Shown one piece after another: positions 53,616 through 62,400 of a DNA stretch of 63,833 nucleotides. This stretch comes from Paenibacillus xylanexedens (GTDB lineage: Bacteria; Bacillota; Bacilli; Paenibacillales; Paenibacillaceae). Every line of letters starts with the position of its first letter. Position 1 is the stretch's first letter. The notes beneath the pieces were generated by a model that was not told where the DNA came from, searched no databases, and worked only from the letters and a program-made list of their open reading frames with translations. The translations under genes and the position numbers were made by a program. Where the stretch lies: NCBI RefSeq assembly GCF_007680605.1, contig NZ_VEIO01000014.1, forward strand, positions 1 through 63,833, given 5' to 3'.

Positions 53616-54347
53616 CTAGTTGTCAGAAGACCGCGATGATTTCTTGTCCTTGCGTTTCTTAGCGCGATTGCGGGAAGCCGCCGTTCTTACACTGTATCTC
53701 ATGCCATACAGGGCATATAACACCAGCGGAATAAAAATCAGCTTGGAAAGTTGATCCGGGAATAAAACAGCCAGCGCAACCGCAAGTAACACAACCCACG
53801 GAGCGATCCAGATCGCCTTGCGGGGCAGTCCGACTTTTTTGAAATTGGGGTATTTCAGTGAGCTGACCATCAGATAAGACAACAGCAATGTAGCAATCAT
53901 CATGCTAATGGGTCCGATATCCTTGTGAAACAGGGACAGCGTAGCCAGCACACCGCCTGCAGCGGGAATGGGCAACCCTGTGAAATACCCCGGAATGCCC
54001 GGGCGAACGTTAAATCTCGCTAAACGAATCGCACCACAGATCGGAAAAGCCGCCGTTGCGATCCAGGCAAAGATCGGCATGGAATCCTGAAAAGACACCA
54101 TGAAAATAATCAATGCAGGCGCCGCACCAAATGAAACCATATCCGATAGCGAATCAAGCTCCTTGCCGAATTCACTTTGTGCATTCAGTGCTCTTGCCAC
54201 CCGTCCATCCAGACCGTCGAGCAGCATTGCAACGATAACCATAATCGCAGCCGAGCTGTATTTCCCGTTAATCGCCAGCAAAATGGCCAGCATACCCAGA
54301 AACAGATTACCTAGGGTAAAAAGATTTGGAATGAATCTGGTTAACAT
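53616..54347 (-). CDS. pssA: CDP-diacylglycerol-serine O-phosphatidyltransferase
   Basis: A 243-residue membrane enzyme that makes phosphatidylserine. The CDP-alcohol phosphotransferase signature runs D44-G-L-D47-G-R-V-A-R, then Gly61, Asp65 and Asp69. About six to eight membrane segments follow, and the C-terminus is strongly basic (NRAKKRKDKKSSRSS). GAGGTG lies 7 nt upstream. It follows disA by 41 nt, so it is probably in the radA-disA transcript; in B. subtilis pssA lies elsewhere. Confidence 0.93.
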   Translation of the reverse strand: MLTRFIPNLFTLGNLFLGMLAILLAINGKYSSAAIMVIVAMLLDGLDGRVARALNAQSEFGKELDSLSDMVSFGAAPALIIFMVSFQDSMPIFAWIATAAFPICGAIRLARFNVRPGIPGYFTGLPIPAAGGVLATLSLFHKDIGPISMMIATLLLSYLMVSSLKYPNFKKVGLPRKAIWIAPWVVLLAVALAVLFPDQLSKLIFIPLVLYALYGMRYSVRTAASRNRAKKRKDKKSSRSSDN

Positions 54348-54388
54348 GTTGTTTCACCTCATCCATTAGAAGCCGTTATAAGCAATCC

Positions 54389-55465
54389 CTACATCTGTCT
54401 GTCAATAAACATCTGCTCTTGCAGACGTTTGAGACCTTCCTTGATGGTACGGGCACGAACCTCGCCAATGCCGTCCACTTCATCAAGTTCTTCAATCGTT
54501 GCCATGATGACATGAGGTAATTGCTCAAATTGATCCACCAGGTTATGGATAATTACATTAGGCAGACGAGGGATCTTATTTAATACCCGATATCCGCGAG
54601 GGGCAACCGAATCTTCAGATGTTGCCGCAGATGAAGGATAACCAAGCAATCGGACAATATGATGTGCATCAAGCAACTCATCGTCCGACAATCTTTTTAA
54701 GCCCACGATAATATCGCGAATCTTGTCATCACTGTCATCACGAGCATAGTCTTTATACAGCAACCACGCTTCTTCCTCTGTAGTACCCACAAGCTCTTCC
54801 ATTTGCATCGAAATGAGCCTTCCTTCATTACCTAACTCATCAATATATCGTTCAATCTCGGTTTTGATCCGTAGTACCATTTCCGTGCGCTGAATAACAT
54901 TAACCACCTCGGGAATCGTAACGAGTTCCTCGAATTCGGAAGCACTCAGATTCGTAAGGGACTGCTTGAGCACCGCTTTATACTTTTCGAGCGTTTGAAT
55001 CGCCTGATTGGCTTTGGTCAAAATCACCCCGATTTCCTTAAGCGAATATCGAAGGGTTCCCTGGTACAGGGTAATAATATTCCGGCGCTGTGAGATGGAA
55101 ACAACTAGCTTACCGGTTTGTTTTGCCACCCGCTCTGCGGTCCGGTGACGAATGCCCGTCTCTGAGGAAGAGATGGATGAATCCGGGATCAGCTGTGTGT
55201 TGGCATACAAAATCCGCTTCAAATCCTCACTCAGAATAATGGCACCGTCCATTTTGGCAAGCTCATACAGGTAGTTCGGGGAGAAATCACAGTTAATCGA
55301 AAATCCCCCGTCTACCACTTCCATGACTTCAGGGCTGTATCCTACAACAAGCAGTGCGCCCGTCTTGGCGCGCAGCACATTTTCCAGACCTTCGCGGAAA
55401 GGTGTACCTGGTGCGATCAGCCTTAACAAATCATTCATATTGTCCAGTTGGCTTGAATCCTTCAT
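54389..55465 (-). CDS. disA: Diadenylate cyclase DisA
   Basis: A 358-residue DNA-integrity scanning protein that makes cyclic di-AMP from two ATP. The cyclase domain shows DGA (73-75) and GIRHRT (104-109). A linker helix domain leads to C-terminal helix-hairpin-helix DNA-binding repeats (ATIEELDEVDGIGEVRARTI). In B. subtilis it pauses at branched DNA and delays sporulation when damage is present. It starts 13 nt after radA, in the conserved radA-disA pair. Confidence 0.96.
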   Translation of the reverse strand: MKDSSQLDNMNDLLRLIAPGTPFREGLENVLRAKTGALLVVGYSPEVMEVVDGGFSINCDFSPNYLYELAKMDGAIILSEDLKRILYANTQLIPDSSISSSETGIRHRTAERVAKQTGKLVVSISQRRNIITLYQGTLRYSLKEIGVILTKANQAIQTLEKYKAVLKQSLTNLSASEFEELVTIPEVVNVIQRTEMVLRIKTEIERYIDELGNEGRLISMQMEELVGTTEEEAWLLYKDYARDDSDDKIRDIIVGLKRLSDDELLDAHHIVRLLGYPSSAATSEDSVAPRGYRVLNKIPRLPNVIIHNLVDQFEQLPHVIMATIEELDEVDGIGEVRARTIKEGLKRLQEQMFIDRQM

Positions 55466-55478
55466 CTTGTTATGCCCC

Positions 55479-56846
55479 CTAATCTAAAGCAACCGCTAGT
55501 GCATCTGCCACGGTATTCACACCGATCAGTTGTATCCCGCGAGGATGTTTCCAGCCCTTTAAGCTTTTTTCTGGTAAAATAACTCGTTTGAAGCCCAGCT
55601 TCGCGGCTTCTTTCACACGTTGTTCTGCCCTCGATACGGCACGAACTTCACCCGTCAGGCCAATCTCGCCAAAGATGACATCATCCGGCTTGGTTGGCAC
55701 ATCTCTCAAGCTGGAGGCAATGCTGACTGCCACAGCCAGATCGACCGCTGGCTCATCCAGCCTCACCCCTCCAGCCACGTTCAAATAGGCATCCTGTGTC
55801 TGCAGGAACATACCCATGCGTTTTTCAAGCACCGCTATAATCAGATTTAATCGATGATGATCGATACCTGTTGCCATCCGCCTAGGAGAAGGGAAGTGTG
55901 TCGTTGAAATCAAAGCCTGTAATTCTACAAGCATCGGACGTGTGCCTTCCATACTCGCCACAACGGTAGATCCCGCTACCCCTAGTGGACGTTCAGATAA
56001 AAATAACTCGGAGGGATTACCGACTTCACGAAGGCCATCTTCCCCCATTTCAAATATGCCAATCTCGTTCGTGGAACCGAAACGGTTCTTCACCGCACGA
56101 AGGAGACGATACGTATGATGCCGCTCTCCTTCGAAATAAAGCACGCAGTCCACCATGTGCTCCAGCATACGCGGACCAGCGATGGCACCTTCTTTGGTAA
56201 CATGCCCTACAAGAACCGTTGCAATGCCACGGCCTTTAGCAATCCGCATGAATCTGGACGTGCATTCCCTTACCTGCGCTACACTTCCTGGTGCGCTGGT
56301 AACTTCGGGCAGATATACCGTCTGAATGGAGTCGATGACAAGAAAATGCGGCTGGATCTGATCCACCGCTTCCTCTACCCGCTCCATATTGGTTTCACAG
56401 AGCACATACAGTTCCGGCGAAAGAGCACCGAGACGGTCTGCGCGCAGCTTCGTCTGCTTTACGGATTCTTCTCCGGACACATATAACACGCGTAGCCCCG
56501 AGTGGGTCAGCGCATGAGAAGTCTGTAGCATCAACGTTGATTTTCCAATCCCTGGGTCGCCCCCCACCAGAACAAGCGAACCTGGCACAATGCCGCCGCC
56601 CAATACACGGTTCAGTTCACCGATTCCAGTCTGTACACGCGGCTCCTGACCGCTATCTATATCTATGATAGGAAGCGGTTTATCTTTACTGTCAAACAGA
56701 GGAGAATTTCTCCCTTGTGTTTTGACTACCGTTTCAGTTTCTTCTATCATCGAATTCCAGGACTGACAGCCAGGACATTTCCCGTACCATTTGGGGGCTT
56801 CATAGCCGCATTCCGTACATTGAAACTTGGTTTTTACTTTGGCCAC
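55479..56846 (-). CDS. radA: DNA repair protein RadA
   Basis: A 455-residue branch-migration helicase of homologous recombination. It has an N-terminal zinc finger (Cys10, Cys13, Cys24, Cys27), Walker A GGDPGIGKST (95-104), the RadA-specific KNRFG motif (about 251-255) and a C-terminal Lon-protease-like domain. It starts at a GTG with GGAG 7 nt upstream. The 290-nt gap after clpC holds a terminator and likely its promoter. Confidence 0.97.
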   Translation of the reverse strand: MAKVKTKFQCTECGYEAPKWYGKCPGCQSWNSMIEETETVVKTQGRNSPLFDSKDKPLPIIDIDSGQEPRVQTGIGELNRVLGGGIVPGSLVLVGGDPGIGKSTLMLQTSHALTHSGLRVLYVSGEESVKQTKLRADRLGALSPELYVLCETNMERVEEAVDQIQPHFLVIDSIQTVYLPEVTSAPGSVAQVRECTSRFMRIAKGRGIATVLVGHVTKEGAIAGPRMLEHMVDCVLYFEGERHHTYRLLRAVKNRFGSTNEIGIFEMGEDGLREVGNPSELFLSERPLGVAGSTVVASMEGTRPMLVELQALISTTHFPSPRRMATGIDHHRLNLIIAVLEKRMGMFLQTQDAYLNVAGGVRLDEPAVDLAVAVSIASSLRDVPTKPDDVIFGEIGLTGEVRAVSRAEQRVKEAAKLGFKRVILPEKSLKGWKHPRGIQLIGVNTVADALAVALD

Positions 56847-56867
56847 TTCAGCACTCCTATTGATTTT

Positions 56868-57056
56868 TTATTTTATAGCAACATTTTGCATTATTCGACA
56901 AAATTTACTCGTTGCCCTGACATACAGGGATACTAAAAGTTTACCATTGTTTGAGATTTTTCGTAAAGGATTATCGCAAACTTTACACATGTTCCTCATC
57001 CATATCGCTTCATCTCAATCAAATCTTCACACATCCCTTTATATATTCGTACATAC
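56868..57056 (-). promoter_or_regulatory. Probable promoter region of radA-disA-pssA
   Basis: Several weak candidates are visible on the minus strand: TTGTCG with TATAAA 18 nt on, ending just before radA (about 56873-56902), and TTTACG with TAAACT 18 nt on (about 56934-56965). A short CCCTG-CAGGG hairpin lies between. I cannot choose between them. Confidence 0.4.
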
Positions 57057-57087
57057 GAAAAAAAACTCCCCGGCCAAAGCCAGGGAG
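57057..57087 (-). terminator. Terminator of the ctsR-clpC operon
   Basis: On the minus strand CTCCCTGGC, loop TTTG, GCCGGGGAG, then T8. It lies 50 nt after clpC and separates the stress operon from radA. Confidence 0.9.
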
Positions 57088-57136
57088 CTTCTATAATATG
57101 CGGCTAGCTGAATTCATTCAGCCACATACGTCATAT

Positions 57137-59599
57137 TTATTTTGTTTCAATTTCCTCATTGGATGGAACTGCTACTTCCTTTTTCGTTACAGACAATGCA
57201 CCATTCTCTTCGTCGATGAGTAAGGAATCCCCTTTGGTCACATTACCTGTAAGCAACTCTTCAGACAATTTGTCTTCGATGTGCTTCTGGATCGCCCGAC
57301 GAAGTGGGCGTGCACCGTAAGCAGGATCAAAGCCGGCTTTCGCCAAGAAGGCCTTAGCGTTATCTGTGAGCTCAAAATCAACCTCGTACTCATTAAGACG
57401 TTTACGTAGATCCTCACTCATAAGAGTAACAATCTCAGCAATGTGTTTCTCTTCGAGCGAGTGGAATACGATGATTTCATCGATCCGGTTCAAGAACTCA
57501 GGACGGAAGCTTTTCTTCAGCTCATCCATCACTTTGCCCTTCATATTATCGTAATCTGCACCTGCATCCACAACAGCTGTGAACCCAAGAGTAGAATTAC
57601 GTTTGATCGCTTCTGCACCCACGTTGGATGTGAGAATGATCAATGTATTACGGAAGTCAACAACACGGCCTTTGGAATCCGTCAGACGACCATCTTCCAG
57701 CACTTGCAACAAGATGTTGAAAACTTCCGGGTGAGCTTTTTCTACTTCATCCAGCAGGACAACGGAGTACGGTTTGCGACGAACTTTCTCTGTCAACTGA
57801 CCGCCTTCTTCGTATCCAACATAACCTGGAGGCGCTCCGACCAGTCGTGCTGTGGAGTGTTTCTCACCATACTCGGACATGTCAATCCGGATTACGGCAT
57901 TTTCATCACCGAACATTGCTTCAGCAAGTGCGCGAGCCAGCTCGGTTTTACCTACACCTGTAGGGCCAAGGAAGATAAATGAACCCATCGGACGTTTCGG
58001 ATCTTTAAGTCCTGCACGTGCGCGGCGAACGGCGCGGCTAACTGATTTAACAGCCTCATCCTGACCGATTACACGTTCATGAAGAATGGACTCCAGATTC
58101 ATCAGACGCTGTGTCTCTTCTTCTTTCAGCTTGTTCACCGGAATTCCTGTCCAGTTGGCTACCACTTGAGCAATATCCTCTGGAGTGACTTCGGAATCGG
58201 TACGACCTTGTTTTTCTTTCCATTGATTTTTCGTTGTATCAAGCTCTTCACGGATTTTTTGTTCCGTATCACGCAGTGCCGCTGCCTTTTCGAACTCTTG
58301 ACTCTGAACCGCGGCGTCTTTTTCCTTACGGATATCTTCCAGACGGCTCTCCAATTGTTTGAGGTTTGGCGGAATTGTATAGGAGTTCAATCTTACTTTT
58401 GATCCCGCTTCATCGATCAAGTCGATCGCTTTATCCGGTAAGAAACGATCTGTAATATAACGATCCGACAATTTTACAGCTTGCACAATCGCTTCATCTG
58501 TAATTTTCACGCGGTGATGCGCTTCGTAACGATCACGCAGACCATGCAAAATTTGAATGGCTTCTTCCGGTGATGGTTGATCCACTGTAATCGGTTGGAA
58601 ACGACGCTCTAGCGCAGCATCCTTCTCGATGTATTTGCGGTACTCATCCAGTGTCGTTGCACCGATGCACTGTAATTCTCCACGAGCAAGAGCCGGCTTC
58701 AAGATGTTCGATGCATCAATAGCGCCTTCTGCGCCACCTGCACCAATCAGCGTGTGCAACTCATCAATGAACAGGACAATGTTGCCCGCCTGACGAATCT
58801 CATCCATGATTTTTTTCAATCGATCCTCGAACTCACCACGATATTTGGTTCCAGCAACAACCGAACCCATATCCAGCGTCATTACACGTTTATCACGCAA
58901 TGTTTCGGGAATTTCGTTTGCAATAATTTTCTGAGCAAGCCCCTCAGCAATTGCTGTTTTACCTACACCAGGTTCACCGATCAATACCGGGTTATTTTTG
59001 GTACGACGACTCAATACTTGAATAACACGCTCAATTTCCTTGCTACGGCCAATAACCGGGTCAAGGTTATTCTCTCTGGCATACGCCGTCAAATCACGAG
59101 CGAGGCTGTCCAGTGTTGGTGTGCTTACATTGGCAGGTGTGCCATTGTGGCTGGAAACAGCTTCGCTGCTACCGAGCAATTGCAGTACTTGCTGACGTGC
59201 TTTGTTCAAGCTGATGCCCAGGTTATTGAGCACACGTGCCGCAACACCTTCACCTTCACGAATCAATCCGAGAAGAATGTGTTCTGTGCCAACATAGGTG
59301 TGGCCGAGTTTACGCGCCTCATCCATCGACAATTCAATTACTTTTTTCGCACGTGGCGTATATGCAATGTTCGTAGGTTGCTCTTGGCCACGGCCAATTA
59401 GCGTTTCTACTTCATCCTGAATTTTTTCCAATCCGAGTCCCAGGCCGATCAGTGCTTTGGCAGCAATGCCTTCACCTTCACGAATGAGGCCGAGCAAAAT
59501 ATGCTCCGTACCGATGTTATTGTGACCGAGACGGACAGCTTCTTCCTGCGCGAGTGCGAGCACCTTTTGGGCCCGTTCCGTAAATCTTCCAAACATCAT
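57137..59599 (-). CDS. clpC: AAA+ protease ATPase ClpC
   Basis: An 820-residue Hsp100 unfoldase. Two N-terminal Clp repeats (about 1-145), AAA domain 1 with Walker A GEPGVGKT (208-215), a coiled UVR/M-domain (about 410-460) and AAA domain 2 with Walker A GPTGVGKT (about 544-551). With ClpP it degrades unfolded or arginine-phosphorylated proteins, using McsB and MecA as adaptors. The start MMFGRFTERAQKVL has GGAGG 10 nt upstream. Last gene of the CtsR operon. Confidence 0.98.
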   Translation of the reverse strand: MMFGRFTERAQKVLALAQEEAVRLGHNNIGTEHILLGLIREGEGIAAKALIGLGLGLEKIQDEVETLIGRGQEQPTNIAYTPRAKKVIELSMDEARKLGHTYVGTEHILLGLIREGEGVAARVLNNLGISLNKARQQVLQLLGSSEAVSSHNGTPANVSTPTLDSLARDLTAYARENNLDPVIGRSKEIERVIQVLSRRTKNNPVLIGEPGVGKTAIAEGLAQKIIANEIPETLRDKRVMTLDMGSVVAGTKYRGEFEDRLKKIMDEIRQAGNIVLFIDELHTLIGAGGAEGAIDASNILKPALARGELQCIGATTLDEYRKYIEKDAALERRFQPITVDQPSPEEAIQILHGLRDRYEAHHRVKITDEAIVQAVKLSDRYITDRFLPDKAIDLIDEAGSKVRLNSYTIPPNLKQLESRLEDIRKEKDAAVQSQEFEKAAALRDTEQKIREELDTTKNQWKEKQGRTDSEVTPEDIAQVVANWTGIPVNKLKEEETQRLMNLESILHERVIGQDEAVKSVSRAVRRARAGLKDPKRPMGSFIFLGPTGVGKTELARALAEAMFGDENAVIRIDMSEYGEKHSTARLVGAPPGYVGYEEGGQLTEKVRRKPYSVVLLDEVEKAHPEVFNILLQVLEDGRLTDSKGRVVDFRNTLIILTSNVGAEAIKRNSTLGFTAVVDAGADYDNMKGKVMDELKKSFRPEFLNRIDEIIVFHSLEEKHIAEIVTLMSEDLRKRLNEYEVDFELTDNAKAFLAKAGFDPAYGARPLRRAIQKHIEDKLSEELLTGNVTKGDSLLIDEENGALSVTKKEVAVPSNEEIETK

Positions 59600-59745
59600 A
59601 TTTCCTGCACCTCCATGGTTTTGGATAAAACGAGGGATTCCAATCTAACTGAATAGCCCTTCGTATTCTTCATATCACTTTTGTTTGCAGCCATGCTGCG
59701 AATAAAATCATTGGTAGCTTCAGTCTTGATGGAAGCTTATTATAT

Positions 59746-59763
59746 AAAAGCCGCAGATGCGGC
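59746..59763 (-). terminator. Weak terminator-like hairpin in the mcsB-clpC gap
   Basis: On the minus strand GCCGCA-TC-TGCGGC followed by TTTTATATAAT, in the 195-nt gap between mcsB and clpC. It could reduce clpC transcription or mark an internal start (the TATATAAT is promoter-like). Evidence is structural only. Confidence 0.4.
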
Positions 59764-59794
59764 ATGAAACCCATATTAACACTTAAAGGAAAGT

Positions 59795-60865
59795 TTACCC
59801 AGAACTTTTAGCTGCATTGATCGTATCACGAATTAATTGAGCACGGTAGATGTCGCGCTCATCCGTACGCATATCCCCAAACGTTTTTTGTAAAAACCCT
59901 GGCTGAGTCATCACATTCAACTCATTCATCACTGGGATCGATAAGCCTTCCAACAATCCAAGATCTACGCCGAGCCGCACATCCGACAAGCGCTGCGCTG
60001 CTTCCTTCGTGTCTACAATCGCTGCATGAGACAAAATCCCGTAGGAACGCATCACTCGATCCGTAATACGCAGTCTGGAATCGGTAATGAGCCGTTCTCT
60101 TGCAGTACGCTCATGACCAATCATCTGTAAAACAACACCGTGGAGGTTATCGATCACTTCTTGCTCCGTCTGTCCAAGTGTAATCTGATTGGAAATCTGG
60201 AACAAGTTGCCCATCGCCTCGCTACCCTCTCCATAAATCCCTCGCACCGTTAATCCCACTTGGGACACGGCACTAAGAATACGGCCGATCTGCTGTGTCA
60301 TGACCAATGCAGGAAGGTGCATCATAACAGATGCCCTGACACCCGTTCCAACATTCGTTGGGCAACTCGTGAGATACCCTCTGCGATCATCAAACGCATA
60401 ATCCACGTGCGCTTCAAAAGCATCATCTATAGCGGAAGCTTTCTCCCAGGCCTCTTTGACCTGGAACCCCGGATAGAGGCACTGGATACGCAAATGATCC
60501 TCTTCATTGATCATAATACTTACAGATTCATCCTCACTAAGGATCACTGCTCCGTTGGTCGATTCATTCGCCAGACTTGGACTAATCAAATGTTTTTCCA
60601 CCAGCACACGCTTGTCGAGTTCGTCAATATCGATCAGATCGAGTGTAGTAAAATCACCAAAGGCGTGTACGTCATCGTACTGAAGTACTTCGCTCAGCTT
60701 ATTCAGCACCTCTTCCGATTGCTCATCCGAAGCCAGCATTGGAAACGGGATATGCTGAAGGTTACGCGCAATCCGGACACGACTGCTGATGACGATCTCC
60801 GAATCAGTAGCATCACTGCGCATCCAGTCACTGAGCGCCTTCTCTGTAAAACGCAGATTAGGCAT
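59795..60865 (-). CDS. mcsB: Protein arginine kinase McsB
   Basis: A 356-residue phosphagen-kinase-like enzyme that phosphorylates arginines on CtsR and on unfolded proteins, marking them for ClpCP. The nucleotide-binding ISSRVRIARN (26-35), the NEEDH segment and PTNVGTGVRASV are family motifs. The second of two adjacent ATGs (60865) is 8 nt from GGAGG and is chosen. It lies 28 nt after mcsA, its activator. Confidence 0.96.
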   Translation of the reverse strand: MPNLRFTEKALSDWMRSDATDSEIVISSRVRIARNLQHIPFPMLASDEQSEEVLNKLSEVLQYDDVHAFGDFTTLDLIDIDELDKRVLVEKHLISPSLANESTNGAVILSEDESVSIMINEEDHLRIQCLYPGFQVKEAWEKASAIDDAFEAHVDYAFDDRRGYLTSCPTNVGTGVRASVMMHLPALVMTQQIGRILSAVSQVGLTVRGIYGEGSEAMGNLFQISNQITLGQTEQEVIDNLHGVVLQMIGHERTARERLITDSRLRITDRVMRSYGILSHAAIVDTKEAAQRLSDVRLGVDLGLLEGLSIPVMNELNVMTQPGFLQKTFGDMRTDERDIYRAQLIRDTINAAKSSG

Positions 60866-60893
60866 CATGCTTCCCTCCTACTTATGACAAACT

Positions 60894-61412
60894 TTACTCT
60901 TGAGCTATTTCTTTTTCAAGTTCCCGTATCTGGTCACGAATCTGAGCGGCCTCTTCAAACTCTTCTTGAGCAATGCTCTGCTGCAGATTTTGCTTCAGAT
61001 CGGCAATTTGCCGCTTCACCTTAATACGCCCGCCTGCTCTGGCTGGAACTTTACCTACATGTGATGTACTACCATGCACTCGCTTGAACAAAGGGTCCAG
61101 ACGGCTGTCAAAGTATTTATAACAGGAGCTACAGCCAAAACGACCGACTTTGCTGAACTGGGCATATGTCATGCCACATTCTTCACATTGCAGGGTTTTG
61201 GCAGGGGAAGCACCTGAACTCTTGCCTGCCGGATCAAAATCAAGTATTCCTGATAGCAGGTTGTGAATTGAAAATCCTCCTGCTGTTCCAGGAATCATCT
61301 CTCCCTTCTCACGGGCACATGATTCACAAATATGAAATTCCGTCTTCTCTCCATTTACAATTTTCGTGAAATGAAGCGTAGCCGGACGTTTATTACATTC
61401 TTGGCACAGCAT
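60894..61412 (-). CDS. mcsA: McsA, activator of the McsB kinase
   Basis: A 172-residue zinc protein. The first zinc site has Cys3, Cys6, Cys29 and Cys32; the second Cys76, Cys79, Cys94 and Cys97. A UVR-type coiled region (about 135-170, QEEFEEAAQIRDQIREL) ends it. It binds and activates McsB. AGGAGG lies 10 nt upstream. It follows ctsR by 31 nt. Confidence 0.95.
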   Translation of the reverse strand: MLCQECNKRPATLHFTKIVNGEKTEFHICESCAREKGEMIPGTAGGFSIHNLLSGILDFDPAGKSSGASPAKTLQCEECGMTYAQFSKVGRFGCSSCYKYFDSRLDPLFKRVHGSTSHVGKVPARAGGRIKVKRQIADLKQNLQQSIAQEEFEEAAQIRDQIRELEKEIAQE

Positions 61413-61443
61413 ATAGATGTACCTCCTTTGATCCCGATAGTTT

Positions 61444-61905
61444 TCATTTACCGAGCAAAGATATTAGCATTGCCTTAAACATTCTGGCACGAATTTGATC
61501 CCGGTAAGGAAGTTTGACCATAAGAACCTCTCTCGACACAGCCGCACGCATCAACCCGGCTTCCCGCTTACTTAAAAAACGCGCTTCTTCCAGTTGATAA
61601 ATCAAGCCTTCCGCAGCAGTCTGTCCAATCTCGTCACCAATACTGTGATGCAGATGGTTGTGCAGGGCGGATTGGGCAGGTAATTCAATGCGTTGTATGC
61701 GAACATATCCACCACCGCCACGTTTACTCTCGACGAGATAACCTTTTTCAAGAGTGAAACGGGTGCTGATGACATAATTGATCTGGGAAGGTACACATGA
61801 AAACTGATCTGCCAGATCATTACGCTGAATTTCAATCATTCCTTCGGGACTTTCATGCAAAATACCCTTCAGATATCGTTCAATAATATCAGAGATATTA
61901 CGCAT
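61444..61905 (-). CDS. ctsR: Stress regulator CtsR
   Basis: A 153-residue repressor of class III heat-shock genes. The N-terminal winged helix domain carries the glycine-rich loop RGGGGYV (62-68), the known heat-sensing element around Arg62. The C-terminal half forms the dimer and is the McsB target. The ATG at 61905 has GGAGG 8 nt upstream; the open frame before it is leader. It represses its own operon through the operator at 62200-62216. Confidence 0.96.
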   Translation of the reverse strand: MRNISDIIERYLKGILHESPEGMIEIQRNDLADQFSCVPSQINYVISTRFTLEKGYLVESKRGGGGYVRIQRIELPAQSALHNHLHHSIGDEIGQTAAEGLIYQLEEARFLSKREAGLMRAAVSREVLMVKLPYRDQIRARMFKAMLISLLGK

Positions 61906-61982
61906 CCAATCATCCTCCACTGTCTGAAACGTTAAGTCAATAAGGACCACACGCCCCCACAGAGTACACCTTCTCCACCCAT

Positions 61983-62177
61983 TTAACCACTCAGAGAAAC
62001 AGCGAATCTTGCTACCTCAAGTGTTAAACAGGAGAACAAAGGAAGCACGAAGGTCCTTGAATATCCCCTTGATCTTCCAATGATGTGTTCCAACTTACGG
62101 TACTTTTCATCAGAGAACAGTAAGAAAGCTAACGTCATATCGTAGGTAAGTAACACGTATTCCAGAATTAAAATCAT
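61983..62177 (-). CDS. Possible small ORF in the ctsR leader
   Basis: A 64-codon frame beginning MILILEYVLLTYDMTLAFLL and ending in a stop 78 nt before ctsR. The first 20 residues are hydrophobic. Its ATG has only a weak AAGG about 10 nt upstream, and I do not recognise the product. It may be chance, or a leader peptide in this unusually long (about 310 nt) leader. Confidence 0.2.
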   Translation of the reverse strand: MILILEYVLLTYDMTLAFLLFSDEKYRKLEHIIGRSRGYSRTFVLPLFSCLTLEVARFAVSLSG

Positions 62178-62199
62178 ACGAATTTAACCTTGAGTTGAC

Positions 62200-62216
62200 T
62201 TTGACTTTCTTTGACT
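62200..62216 (-). promoter_or_regulatory. CtsR operator
   Basis: On the minus strand AGTCAAA (62210-62216), 3-nt spacer GAA, AGTCAAA (62200-62206). It fits the CtsR heptad direct repeat (R-GTCAAA-NAN-R-GTCAAA). A third partial heptad, AGTCAAC, abuts it (about 62194-62200). It lies at the predicted transcription start of ctsR, so CtsR should block initiation. Confidence 0.92.
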
Positions 62217-62224
62217 TTATATAC

Positions 62225-62252
62225 ATTATAGCATATTTTACTGTTTTGCCAA
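62225..62252 (-). promoter_or_regulatory. Promoter of ctsR-mcsA-mcsB-clpC
   Basis: TTGGCA (62247-62252), a 16-nt spacer and TATAAT (62225-62230) on the minus strand, directly before the CtsR operator. SigA type. Confidence 0.8.
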
Positions 62253-62303
62253 GTGGGGGCACTATTCATTTTTTACGATTTTACACGAAATATTCGCCTG
62301 ACA

Positions 62304-62336
62304 CAAAAAAACCTCTCCCGGACATCGGGAGAAGTT
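62304..62336 (-). terminator. Terminator of the acetyltransferase gene
   Basis: On the minus strand CTTCTCCCG, 5-nt loop, CGGGAGAGG, then T7. It lies about 65 nt after the gene. Confidence 0.88.
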
Positions 62337-62400
62337 CTGATTGCTTCCAATTACGCTTCGGATCTGCTCGAATGTAGTTGTATTCGATGTAGATTGTCGC

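Noticed and set aside
61983..62177. T-box or other riboswitch in the ctsR leader
   Set aside because: No T-box sequence or terminator/antiterminator pair is visible there.
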